Made by a program: the position numbers and the translations under genes
DNA from: Zizania palustris
Lineage: Eukaryota > Streptophyta > Magnoliopsida > Poales > Poaceae
Reading direction: 5' to 3'
NCBI GenBank assembly: GCA_019279435.1
Contig: JAAALK010000082.1
Coordinates: 11,052,594 to 11,116,593, forward strand
DNA: 64,000 bases
Notes under the pieces: model-generated
What the model saw: the letters and a program-made list of their open reading frames with translations, nothing else
Databases searched by the model: none
What the model was told of the DNA's origin: nothing
Part shown: one piece after another, positions 45,568-56,353 of the stretch
How positions within the stretch are numbered: the first letter of the stretch is position 1
Layout of the letters: each line of letters begins with the position of its first letter

Positions 45568-48500
45568 CTAGAAAGGATACACAACTCCCAAATCCCCTCG
45601 TAAATGCTCAAAAGTAGACTGATCTAGGGGTTTAGTAAAAATATCAGCCAACTGCTGATGGGTATCAACATGTATAAGATCAATGAGTCCTTTCTCATAT
45701 TGATCCCTCAGAAAGTGAAAGCACACATCAATATGTTTGGTTTTTGAATGAAGACATGGGTTTTTTACTACACTAATTGCACTAGTGCTATCACAAAATA
45801 AAGGAACTCGCGAAGGAAAGAATAACCCAAAATCCCACTAAGTAGAAATCATCCAAACTAACTAAGAACAGCAGCTAGCAGTAGCTACATATTGAGCCTC
45901 AGTAGTAGAAAGTGCAACTCCAGATTGTTTTCTAGAGGACCAAGAAACAAGTGAAGAACCAAGAAGCTGGCAAGTACCAGAAGTAGACTTGCGATCCAGC
46001 CAGCACCCACCAAAATCAGCGTCCGAAAAACCAGCTAAATCAAGAGACGATGATGCAGAATAATAAAGACCTAAATCAGGAGCATATGTAAGATACCTGA
46101 AAATACGCTTCACAGCCTGCCGGTGAGATGCGTGTGGCGAAGACTGAAAACAAGCACACACACCCACAGCAAACTGAATGTCCGGTCTCGTCGTAGTCAA
46201 GTATAGTAGCGAACCAATCATCCCTCGATACTCTCTCTCATTTACCTTGACGCCATCTTCATCCTTGTCCAGACCTCCAGAATGTGCCCATTGGGGTCAT
46301 CTGTGGCTTTAGCTCTCCACCAAAATCAAATTTCTTTAGCATGTCCCGTGTATACTTACCCTGGTGGATGAAAATGCCATCCTTGGTCTGCTTGATCTGG
46401 AGCCCAAAAAAGTACTTGAGTTCTCCCATGAGACTCATCTCAAACTCGCTATGCATCTGCTCAGAAAACTTGGAAACAAGCTCATTAGTAGAACCACCAA
46501 AAATAATACCGTCAACATAAATCTGAGCAACCAATAAGTTTGTGCCATCTCTAAGCAAGAAAAGAGTCTTGTCCACATAACCCATCACAAAACCTTTCTG
46601 CAACAAGAACTTCTTCAGGCGATCATACCAAGCCCTGGGGGCCTGCTTCAGACCGTATAAAGCCTTCTACAACTTGTAAACATGTCGTGGAAATTTAGGG
46701 TTCTCAAAACCGGGGGGTTGCTTAACATATACCTCCTCCTCTATATACTCGTTTAGAAAAACACTCTTGACATCCATTTGATGAAGCTTAAAACCTTTAG
46801 AAGCAGCAAAGGCCAAAAGAATACGAATGGGCTCAAGACGAGCAACAGGGGCGAAGGTCTCTTCAAAATCAATACCTTCTTTTTGACAAAAACACTGGGC
46901 CACTAATTGAGCTTTGTTGCGCACCACAACACCATCTTCTCCTTGTTTGTTCTTAAACACCCACTTGGTGCCTATGGTGTTGCATCCAGTTGGCAGCTCA
47001 ACTAGTGTCCAAACCCGATTGCGAACAAAATTTTCAAGCTCTTCTTGCATGGCGTTTATCCAATTTGAATCAGAAAGAGCATGAGAAACGTCTCGGGGCT
47101 CAAAGCTAGCAACAAAAGTAGACTCAGTAAACATAGCAAGTGAACCAGCTGAGGAACGTAAAGATCTCTCCGTAAGATCACCTATGATGAGCTCTGAAGG
47201 GTGATCATGCTGAACTACATGGGATCCTAGCTGATCTGATGTCACCTCACCAGAGTCAGCAACTGGCTCCTCTGGACTCCACTGAGAAGTCATCTCTCCG
47301 GAGTCAACACCTGGCACCTCGGCTGAGGAGGCTCGATCGAAGTAGAAGGAGTAATTAGAGCTCCATCCTCATCATCAGTCGAAGTCTCAGAAGGTGTGGG
47401 GTCTACAAGCGGTGCAGAGGGCCCACCCTCATCATCAGCAGGAGGGTCATCATCTTCCTCGAAGATGGACTCTCCAAGCTCATCATCTCCAAAAAGCGCA
47501 AAAGAAGGAGTCAGTGAGGGCAAAGACTCATCAAAGGAAACCTCACACGTCTCAACAAGCATCTGGGAGTCTAGGTTCCAAACACGAAAGCCTCGTGAAT
47601 CCAAAGCATAACCTAGAAAGACTCCATCCCAGCAACGAGATTCAAACTTGTCCAAATGACCTCACTTCTTAAGCACAAAGCACTTGCATCCAAAAGCTCG
47701 CAAGTGACTCACCTTGGGTTGTCTACCAAAACACAACTCATATGACGTTTTACCTAAGTAAGCTCTAAGAAAGATGCGGTTGGCAAGATAGCAAGTTGTG
47801 TTCATAGCTTCAGCCCAAAAACGCCTAGGAGTACTATGCTCATCAAGCATCGTCCTGGCCATCTCGACAAGCATGCAGTTCTTTCGCTCCACGACGCCGT
47901 TCTGTGGGGGAGTGTAAGGAGCAGAAAACTAATGATCAAGACCCTGATCACTACAAAAACTGACGAACTGAGAGTTCTTAAACTCAGATCCATTGTTTGA
48001 ACGAATTGCTCGCATCAGACCATTATTCTCATTCTTCAGCTTCAAAATCAGGTCATGAACATATTGAAAAGTCTCATCCTTAGACTCTAGAAAGTAAACC
48101 CACGAAAATCGAGAAAAATCGTCAACTATCACAAGGGCGTACCACTTCCCACCGACTGAGCATACTCGAGCTGGACCTACTGTGTCCATGTGCAACAGCT
48201 CTCCCAGGTACGAAGTCATCACCTGAGTCACAGGTGCGTGACACACTAGATCCTTCTCCATCTTAAGCTTAGGCAATCCTCGGATAAGATCCATAGAACT
48301 CAATCTAACAAGTAGATCAAAGCTCAAATGGCCTAAACTTCTATGCCACTTCCATAACTCAGAGGAGGATCCGGCCATCAGACAACAAGAAGGGCCAGAA
48401 GAACTAGAGAAATCAATACGAAAAACCTTACCAAACGGTAAGATCCGACAAACTAAAGAACCTCTAGAATCAACAACAGAAGATATGCCCTTCTTAAAGT

Positions 48501-48765
48501 GCACTTCTAAACCATCCTCAAGCAGTTGCGAAATAGAAATTAGATTAAACTTCAGATTTCCAACTAAAACAACATTCTTTAAAGAGAAATGATCAGAAAT
48601 ACGAATCGACCCAATACCTTGTACCTTCCCTTGACCACTGTTCCCAAAAGTGATGTATTCCTTGGAGCTCGGGGGAGTGAGGCTGGAGAACCATCTGCGG
48701 TGTCCCATCATGTGGTGAGAACAACCTGAATCCATGATCCATACGTCCTCCAGTCCTCGATCCTG
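45568..48765 (-). pseudogene. Element G pol (broken)
   Basis: Starts in the -1 frame relative to gag with QDRGLEDVWIMDSGCSHHM (from 48765) and ends LRGDLGVVYPF-stop at 45568. GAG-pre-integrase has lost about ten residues around the zinc ligands (KDLVCHAPVT, about 48240). Integrase shows HMDTVGPARVCSVGGKW, then IRSNNGSEF with Asn in place of the second catalytic Asp, and VERKN just below. RT (VVRNKAQLVAQCFCQKEGIDFEETFAPVA) has the active site YVDG (46508-46519) rather than YVDD. RNase H (about 45862-46221) is readable. Frameshifts near 47930, 47660, 47300, 46660 and 46250 split the frame. Confidence 0.9.
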
Positions 48766-48770
48766 CAAGA

Positions 48771-51518
48771 TCAATGGTCATGAGTGGGAGAAAATGGTCG
48801 ACCACCAGGTCTAGCAAAAGTACTAAACCAGTGTCGGGCCATCTGCTCGTATGTAGGAAAGCAGAAGGAATCATATGAGTCAGGACCAAAACGTGGCTCA
48901 AAGCATGGTCCTCTGTTCTGCCTGAAACCACGGTCACGACGTCCAAAACCGTATCCATACCGATCTGGAACTGTGCCGGAACGAAAACCACCCTCCGGAG
49001 CATGGTCATGAAAACCATCTCCTCTACCACCACCTACACGACGTGCCCTGGCCTCTAGCCTCTCTCTACGTCGAGGAACTCTTGTCTACCACCCTGCTGG
49101 TAGAATTGCTCCTGCCCACCTCGAGCTCTCTCTGCTCGCTCAACCCGCTTCCTCCTGAAGCAAAACTCCTCAAGATGCCCGTCTCTCTGACAAAACTCAC
49201 AGTGATAGGTAGGATTCTTGGGATGTTGTTGTGGCTTAGGGTTCTTAGGCTTGGTGGTGTTGGGTGTAGCATCTTTGTGTGAGAGGGTCCAGGTAAGGAA
49301 TCAAGAGAAGTGTGGAGAGTTTTAGGTTTTGGAACCCAGATCTACTTCTTAGGTGGAGCTTTAGGTTGTTCTTGGATCACTCCATCCTTGGGCTGACTAT
49401 CCTTAAAGGACTCAGTGGAGTGAGTCTTGGGATGTCTCTGTTCGGGAGTCATCATACTCCACTCCACTGCATGGCTAATGGCGCTCTCAAAATCAGCCTT
49501 GGTATATGTGTAACCTACTCAAAAACCATCCTGTCTCTTGAACTGCTGGATCATCATGCCGATTTGTGGCTCTCTAGCACTAATCCAACTCAGGATCTGA
49601 TGGAGGTAAAAGTTCTCGTTCTGAACATCAACTAGCTCCTCTCTCAAAGAAGCTAACACCTCCACCTGAGACAAGCAGATCTCACACTCTTTATCAACTT
49701 CGACAGACTTCTCAGTTTTTAGCTTGATCAACTCCATTCTAATGGACAGGCAGTTCTCACAAACAGTGGATGGAACTGAAAAGTCTCAAGCTCTAGCTTA
49801 GTCTGCTCCAACTCAGCTCTCACTCTAGCTAACTCGCTCAACTACTCATCACTCTTGGCTCTCAGCTCAGCTATACTAGCTAAATGAGATGGGCAGTCTA
49901 CACAAGGTGCGACGACAGTGGCATGAGCATCTTTCAGCTCCTGCTTAGCACTCGCAAGCTCAGTGGCCAATGCGTCTCTCTCATCAGCTCTCTCTGTGTA
50001 CCTGTACTTAAGAGTCGTCAGGTCACACAACAGCATCTCACAGTTAGGGCACTCACCACCATCACCCAAGAAAGGGGAAGAAGACAGACTCTCAATCTTG
50101 TTATTTGTTGTGGCAAGCTCACTCTCAAGGTCATCTATCCTCTTCTTAGCCCCTCTAAGCAGTTTCTCCCTATACTTCAACTCCTGACAGTTCTGTTCTA
50201 ATAAATTAACAACTTCTTGTTCATAGGATGATACCTTCTCATCATCATCATCATCGTCGGAGTCATCGAAGGAGTCCTTTTCTTTCTTCTCCCCAAGAGC
50301 CATTGAGCAGAAGCTCTCGGGGGGTCTTTGGCTGTCACATGAGCGTCTCTTCGGATTGTCCCCGAAGGCCATGAAACAGAGGCCCGCTGGATCATCCCTG
50401 TCCTTCCCCTTCCTGATCACGATCTCTTCATCACTTGAGCTCGACGATGAGGAGGAAGACGAGGATCTCTTGGAGTAGCTTTTCTCCATCTCGGCGAAGA
50501 AATCCTTGTCTCGTTTCTTGTTCTCACGCCTGTAGTCCTTCAAAGCTTTATGAAAGAATCTCGTCTTGGGCTTGCCCTTTGTAGAGTTGTCGTACTTGTC
50601 GCAGTCGTAGGAGTTTCCGACGTTTCCCTTCCTGTAATTCTTCCGCTTGGGGCAGTCGGCAATGAAATGACCTGTATCACCACACTCAAAGCATCCGGAT
50701 TTTGTGCCGTGTCTCTTAAACATTCGCTTATCATAGACACGTCGCACCTGGTTGTTAAACAAGCACAAATCATCATCTCCTAGAGTATCAAGTTGTTCCT
50801 CGGAAATAGACATCAAGGAAAACACAGTACAACTCGTGGCATTAGGATCAGCAGATGGTGTCGCAAGCGCCAGAGTCTTTGATCCAGCACCAGTGAGATT
50901 TGATCTCAACTGGATATCGACCTCTGAGGCCTTGAGCTTACTAAAAAGCTCTGCGATGGTCAAGGTATCATAAGATGTGCTCTCAACAATAGAAGAGACC
51001 TTGATCTCCCAGATCTTAGGGCCCAAGGTATGGAGTACCTTAAGCGCCTGTTCATGATCTGAGACCAGCTGATCACCCTCGGCCTTGTTAATACGAAGCT
51101 TGTTAATGATCGATTGAAAACAACCAAACAAAGCCTCAACAGTCTCACCCGGCTTCTATGAGAAATTCTCATACTCACGCCGGTAGGTCTGGTAGAGCCT
51201 AGCCTTGACCTGAGCTGTCCCCTCATGGTGTGCCTGGAGGGTAGCCCAGATCTCTCGAGCAGTGGTGAGATGGCTAACACGCTCAAACTCACTAGGACCT
51301 AGACCAGAAAATAAAATATTCACCGCCTTACTATTATTTTGATGCTGGGTAATTACATCAGCAGCAGTATCCGCAGCAATAGTCGTTATGGTGAAATTAG
51401 GATGAACACAAATCTCCCATATGTCCGAGATCTGACTCATAAGGTATGCTCGCATGCGAGTCTTACAATAAGTATAGCCAAAAGCTTCTAGGGACGGGAT
51501 TTTACTAGAAGACGTCAT
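48771..51518 (-). pseudogene. Element G gag (broken)
   Basis: Starts at ATG 51518 (MTSSSKIPSLEAFGYTYC) and ends THDH-stop (TGA 48771-48773). Most of it (51131-49842) is one open frame. Zinc knuckle CFECGDTGHFIADC is at about 50655-50700. The Ser tract (11 Ser) before DEEIVIRKGK is at about 50430-50460. Coiled coil with CPNC, CVDC, CENC and CEIC pairs is at about 49660-50060, and the second knuckle CEFCQRDGHLEEFC at about 49160-49205. A TAG at 51156-51158 sits where D has CAG, a TAG at about 49840 follows RAKSDE, and a 1-base loss at about 49780 shifts the frame. Virus-like particle protein; both knuckles are intact. Confidence 0.9.
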
Positions 51519-51579
51519 GGTCACTACCTAGGTTTAGAATCGGTTAAGATATTAGAAAAACCTAACCTTGCTCTGATAC

Positions 51580-51591
51580 CACTTGTAGGAC
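51580..51591 (-). other. Primer binding site of element G
   Basis: Minus strand TGGTATCAGAGC, two bases after the 5' LTR, as in B. Confidence 0.9.
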
Positions 51592-51593
51592 CG

Positions 51594-53307
51594 AAAGTAG
51601 CGACCAGAGAGGGGGTGAATAGGCGCCTAAAAATTTCTTGCTAAACTATGATTTAATCCCAACACCCAAGCAAACTTAACCAGACTAATAATATTAGCAA
51701 AGCAAATTACTAGAATTAATGTTGTCTAGCCTAAAAATGGTCGGTGTCTTAATTTAAATGATATTAAAGATAACCTAAATAAAAATACTTCAGTAAATAA
51801 AAATGGGTACTAGAAATATTTAATGACATAAAAAACTAAATATATTAATAATATATTAAGATTGCGGTCTGAAAATAAAATACTAAACAACTAAATAAAA
51901 TATGGATCAACCATAAATTAATTCAGAAATAAACCTAAAACATTGCACGTGAATCTAGAATAGAAATATTACTGCTTTTAGTAATCTATATAGTTTTTTC
52001 TTTTTATACGAACTGAATAAAACTTAAGTAAATAATATGCTAACAGTAATAAAATTTTACCAGATAAAAAACTAACTACGAAATAATTATCTGCCTGCTA
52101 ATTTAAAAACTAGATAACCATTGATTTAATTAACTAGCTAACAAATAGTAGATTAAAACAACTATTTACCTGCATAGTTGTTTAGTTGCTGCACACGTCG
52201 CAGAAAATCAGGCTATCTCTGTTTCTTGCCGTGCTGTGCTGCTGCCAAGCCGTGCAAAAAAAATTTCTTCCACCGAATAGTCGTGCCAAAGCACTGCCGC
52301 TAGCCGCATGCAGGTGTGCGTGCTACTATCGGCGTGAGGAAAAGAAAACTGGAGCACTTGCCTTGGGAAACGTGATGATTTGCCTTTGCGTGTGAAAAAA
52401 AATGTGACCGGCCGGTGGGTCCCACTCCTGGTTGCCTGACGCGTACTGCCGCCTTCTCCTAAACCGTGCGCCTAGAGGAAAAAAGACGCCGATCCGTGTA
52501 TACACCGGAAGCACAACAGCTCTCAACTTTGGCGGGCTCCACGCGCCGCTCGGCTCTGGCGATGCAGTCTCGGCCACCTGCTTTTGCTGCTGGCACACGG
52601 CAACACGCGGGATCCGCTGGCAACGTGCGTGATGGAAAAACAGCGAACAGAGAAGGAAAATCACGGTGATGCAGATCGAAGATGGAAAAATAGTAGATGG
52701 AAACAGGCGGTGGACTATGGATTAATCTGAGGAAAATAAAAGCAGTCATCTATCCCCAGGGGGATAGGGGCCTATTTATAGGCGACTCCTAATACATGAA
52801 AAGACTAATTTACCGCTAGGGTAAATTAACACTGACTCTAAAATAAATTCCGAAAATTACTAAAATATTCTTAGAAACATCACCTGACTCAAATAAAAAT
52901 ATTCTAAACTAAAAAACTAAATATTAAGATCCTAAAAAATGAATTTATCGTAGGTTGTCAGTTTTGCGCCCAAACTGACAAAGCATCCACCGTCTTCGCA
53001 CCGGGTACCCGGATTGGGCCGACCCGACCCCGCAGCTTCCTCAGCCCAGCAATCGCTCGCCGCCTGTGTACCTGAGTCAAACCCAGTCAACAGACCAGTG
53101 GATTATCTGCTGCTCCTAGCCATGTACCCGGATTATGCCAGCCCGACTCCGGGGCTCCTCTGCCTGGTTGTAGCTCACTGCCCGTGTACCTGAGTCACAT
53201 GCGCCTCAGACTCGGCAGGTCTTCATATCTCCCTTCCTTTGACTTTCGTTGACAATCACTCATCACATCTAGAATATCAAAACCATATTCTTCAACATGG
53301 TTTCTCA
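51594..53307 (-). repeat. 5' LTR of element G
   Basis: TG at 51594-51595, CA at 53306-53307. Hairpin arms AAACCAT (53280-53286) and ATGGTTT (53297-53303) lie at its transcriptional 5' end. TATAAATA (minus) is at about 52772-52779. Confidence 0.95.
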
Positions 53308-53312
53308 GATAA

Positions 53313-53683
53313 TCCCAGCCTTCAGCAGCTTTTCCACTTCATCTTAGCAAGGATGGCTCTCTTCGTAGATAGCTTCCGGAGTCCTTGCCGGACAGGCCGA
53401 ACCTTCGGGTTCACAAGTAAACTATGCTCAATAATATCCTGACTAACTTTGGTAATGTCCTCATAAGACCAAGCAAGGACATCTAAATTCTCTTCAACTA
53501 CTTTTCTAACGAAGTAGCGACTTCTAGAGGAAAATCCTTGCCAAACTAAAATGAATATTCTTTGTCGTCTTTGACAATAACCTTCGTTATAATCTCCCCT
53601 TCAGGGCTTGGCCTTGGGAAGGACTTCTTCGAAGAATCGCCTGAAGCAGAAAAATCCTCCGGGTTGCTTTGCACGCTATTCAC
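53313..53683 (-). pseudogene. Element H protease-RT linker and RT start
   Basis: Continues H's polyprotein below the gag-protease frame. The minus-strand translation contains SLLVNPKVRPVRQGLRKL and KRAILAKMKWK, the block that precedes gypsy RT (normally ...NPKARPVRQKRR...). It ends at G's insertion point and resumes at 42476 with RELAHTKWLAKPVFV. Stops at about 53555, 53515 and 53327 are present. Confidence 0.7.
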
Positions 53684-55789
53684 CTATCTCGGGTCAAGAG
53701 GAGGGCCATGACCATATTCCGCTCTTCGCGCAGTGGCCTGATCTTCGAAAATAGTGAGCACTTCTGCTTGTATGGGCATCTTCATACACAGATAATTATG
53801 ATGCGTCACTGCTCCGAATTGGTTCAACATGCCCCTTCCGAAGATAACATTGTATGCATATGAGGCATCCAAAACATCAAAAATCACTTCCTCTGTCCTG
53901 GCCAGTAGCCCCTCTCCGAAAGTGACCTCCAGGCCTATCTGGCCAAGGGCATCAAGAGGGGGTCCTGCAAAGCCTTGCAAAGGACGATCTGCTGGGAGAA
54001 GATGCTTCCTGGAGATACAGAGTTGATCGAAGGCTTGGACGAAGATAATATCTGCTGAACTCCCTCCGTCGATCAATACTCTCCGGACTTCCATCCCTGC
54101 TATGTCGGAAGTGATGACAAGTGGGTCTGCATGTGGAAACTTTATGCCAGCTGCATCATCTGAAGAAAAAGATATCGGCACATGGGACCATTCAGGCATA
54201 GCAGCTGCGGACGAAGAAGTTCCAATATGGCCCACTTCTCGGACATATTCTCTTCTCTGCCTCTTCGACATACTTCCGAGGGTCCCTCCTCCTGAAATGA
54301 GGAGGACTACTCTTTTCCCTCGATCCTGACTATCTTCATGCTTCGGAGGTGGCATAATATTGACCACCGGAGGCCGTCTTGCAGGGTCGAAGTTATCTAT
54401 ACGCGCCACAGCCTGGACAGGCTCCGGACGCACCTCGATCGGAACTCTGTCGGTAGTGCCTCGACCCGAAGTTCTTTCAAGGTACTCGCCTCTTAAATCG
54501 AGTATAGACTTACACACGTCAGTTGCGTGACTTCGATTCTCACCATGGACACAGTAGAAGAAGGCCTGGTCTTTGCCAGCCGGCTTCCTTGGCGGCCTCC
54601 AGCCGCTGGTCTTGCTTCCTGAAGGTTGCGAAGTCCTAGGGGCAAATTTCTGCGGAGGTGCAATGTTCAAGACTTCTGAACGAGGATGCTTATTCCCCCG
54701 ACGCCTGTCATGCTGAGCTTCGAAGCTAAGCCCCGGCGATGGTGTTGAAGTCTTCATTTTCAGCTTGACTTCTTGCAGGATTGACGGAGTTGCAGCAGTT
54801 CTCCATAGCCACCCTTCTTCTAACCTTGCATACTCTTCGAAATAATACATCAACTGAGCAACAGAAGATATCTGCTTCCGGTGAAGTTTATCAAGGAGGC
54901 CCGCATGGGTAACTCCCTCTCGAGCTGCATCAACTACGGAGGATGTAGTTAACCCTTGAATTTGCAACTTCGTGTGAGTGAAGCGCTTGAAATACTGCCT
55001 TAAAGTCTCTCCGGGGAGCTGCTTCACCTGGAAAAGACTTCCTGTTGACATTGGGGGTACGAAGGTACCCTGAAAGTTGCTTATGAACTTCTTCCTTAAC
55101 TGTTCCCAGGTTCTGATTGACCCTAGCTTCAAGGACCAGAACCACTGTAGTGCCACCCCTTCAAGAGCTAGAGGAAAGCATTTGGCCATGGTGTATCGCA
55201 CTCCTCCACTGGCCTCAATTGCCAATGCATAAGAACAGGAGAACTCCCTAGGGTCTTCATCTCCAGAATATTTGCAGAGCTTCGAAGTTTTGAACTTAGG
55301 ATCGAAGCGCACTTTCTGTTAGTTACGATGCAGCAGAGATTCGGTGTCGAAGGAAGCGTTCTCCGGGGGTTTGGGATAATGAAGTTCGTCGTCTTCGGGC
55401 ACTTCGGGAATGACTGGGGTGGCCTGAGAACAAAGCCTATCTGTGGCTTTTTGCCGCCACCTCGCTACTTCGGCTTGGAGACTGGCCATTTGGGCAGCCA
55501 TATCGCCAAGACCATCTTCATCTCCTCTGGAAGGACCTTTCGGGTCTTGAGACCTGTATGCATCAGTTCAAAGTGGAACTTGAGGTGGAAGAGGAACTCC
55601 GGTTGGCTGAAGTATGGATGGAGTTGGGGGAGGAACTCCGAATGCTCGGGGAAGGGGAATTCCTTCCGGAGTCTGAGGTGGAGGAAATATCGAAGGTCCT
55701 CTGACCTCAACTGTGTTTGAAGATCTTGCTCCGGAGGTCCGAAGGGACCTCCGAGTAGGGCTACCACCTGAACTCCGCTTGGGAGGCAT
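53684..55789 (-). pseudogene. Element H gag and protease
   Basis: Starts at ATG 55789 (MPPKRSSGGSPTRRSLRTSG), 43 bases after the primer site. A Pro-rich N-terminus is followed by a stop at about 55569, MAAQMASLQAEVARWR (a short coiled coil) and another stop at 55319. A 542-codon frame runs from 55312 to 53684. The retrotransposon gag domain is at about residues 15-175 (LEGVALQWFWSL, WEQLRKKFISNF, LRQYFKRFTHTKLQI). A degenerate Cys/His motif (CVHGENRSHATDVC) is at about 270. The aspartic protease VLIDGGSSADIIF is at about residue 415 with DGGS rather than DTG, as is usual in this group. Packages RNA and processes the polyprotein. Confidence 0.9.
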
Positions 55790-55831
55790 GGTTTGAGAAC
55801 TTGGTAGAGAACGAAGTTTTTTGGACTAAGT

Positions 55832-55850
55832 TCCCCACGGACAGCGCCAA
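55832..55850 (-). other. Primer binding site of element H
   Basis: Minus strand TTGGCGCTGTCCGTGGGGA just after the 5' LTR. It resembles the TGGCGCCGTCTGTGGGGA-type sites of plant Tat-group gypsy elements. The exact tRNA is not assigned. Confidence 0.65.
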
Positions 55851-55851
55851 C

Positions 55852-56347
55852 TGTTGGCGTAAAATATTACGCTAACAGGTTTCTAGAGATTAGAAACTAA
55901 CAAACGAAGTGTTTGTGAAGTAAACTATTTCAAGCCTCCGAATGGATAATAGCTAAAAACAGTTCGAAGATGTGTATTGAATAACTCAGTAGTCGATCCC
56001 CCTTACAGGGTAAAATGGGGGGTATTTATAGGCCAAAACCTTAAGGAAAAGACCCTTTTACCCCTCTGTAACAACCGACATAGTGGAAACTATTCGGTGC
56101 CCTTAATAGGGCTAAAATGGTAAAAGACTAATCTAATGAGAAAGAAGATAAATCTTCCATCCTAGCTGGCAAATAAGCTCTCTGAAGAGTCAATGTTCGA
56201 AGATATACTCCGAACTAGAGTCCGCCTCTATCCTTCAAACTAGATCCAGCATACTTCCGGAGTTAGATGCTAGAAACCTTTGGTTAAATCACCTGCCTTT
56301 GTCTTATTGCAACAATAGCCCTGAGGATGAAGTATTTTCCCCCAACA
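55852..56347 (-). repeat. 5' LTR of element H (496 bp)
   Basis: TGTTGGCGTAAAATATTACG...CCCCCAACA, followed by the GTGAT duplication (56348-56352) and then D's gag ATG. It contains TATTTATA at about 56022-56029. Confidence 0.95.
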
Positions 56348-56353
56348 GTGATC

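Larger units (their letters stand above)
42482..53307 (-). mobile_element. Element G: complete Ty1/copia, Sirevirus-like
   Basis: 10.8 kb element in H's RT with both LTRs, primer site, polypurine tract and perfect duplication GATAA (42477-42481 and 53308-53312). LTRs are 1725 and 1714 bp. Over the first 240 bases they differ at about eight positions by eye, suggesting a fairly recent insertion. Gag and pol are both interrupted by stops and frameshifts, and RT has YVDG, so G is not autonomous. Confidence 0.95.
31004..56347 (-). mobile_element. Element H: Ty3/gypsy, Tat-like, with nested insertions
   Basis: A minus-strand gypsy element bounded by perfect TGTTGG...CCAACA termini (right LTR; the left has one change) and the duplication GTGAT (30999-31003 and 56348-56352). 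In element order it has 5' LTR (55852-56347), tRNA primer site, gag-protease, RT, RNase H, integrase, a tandem repeat, an antisense gene and 3' LTR (31004-31498). Integrase after RNase H assigns it to gypsy. The antisense gene between integrase and the 3' LTR, and the DGGSS protease motif, fit the Tat group. Insertions S1 and G lie inside it. Without them H is about 11.2 kb. The two LTRs differ at roughly 25-30 positions by eye. Confidence 0.9.
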
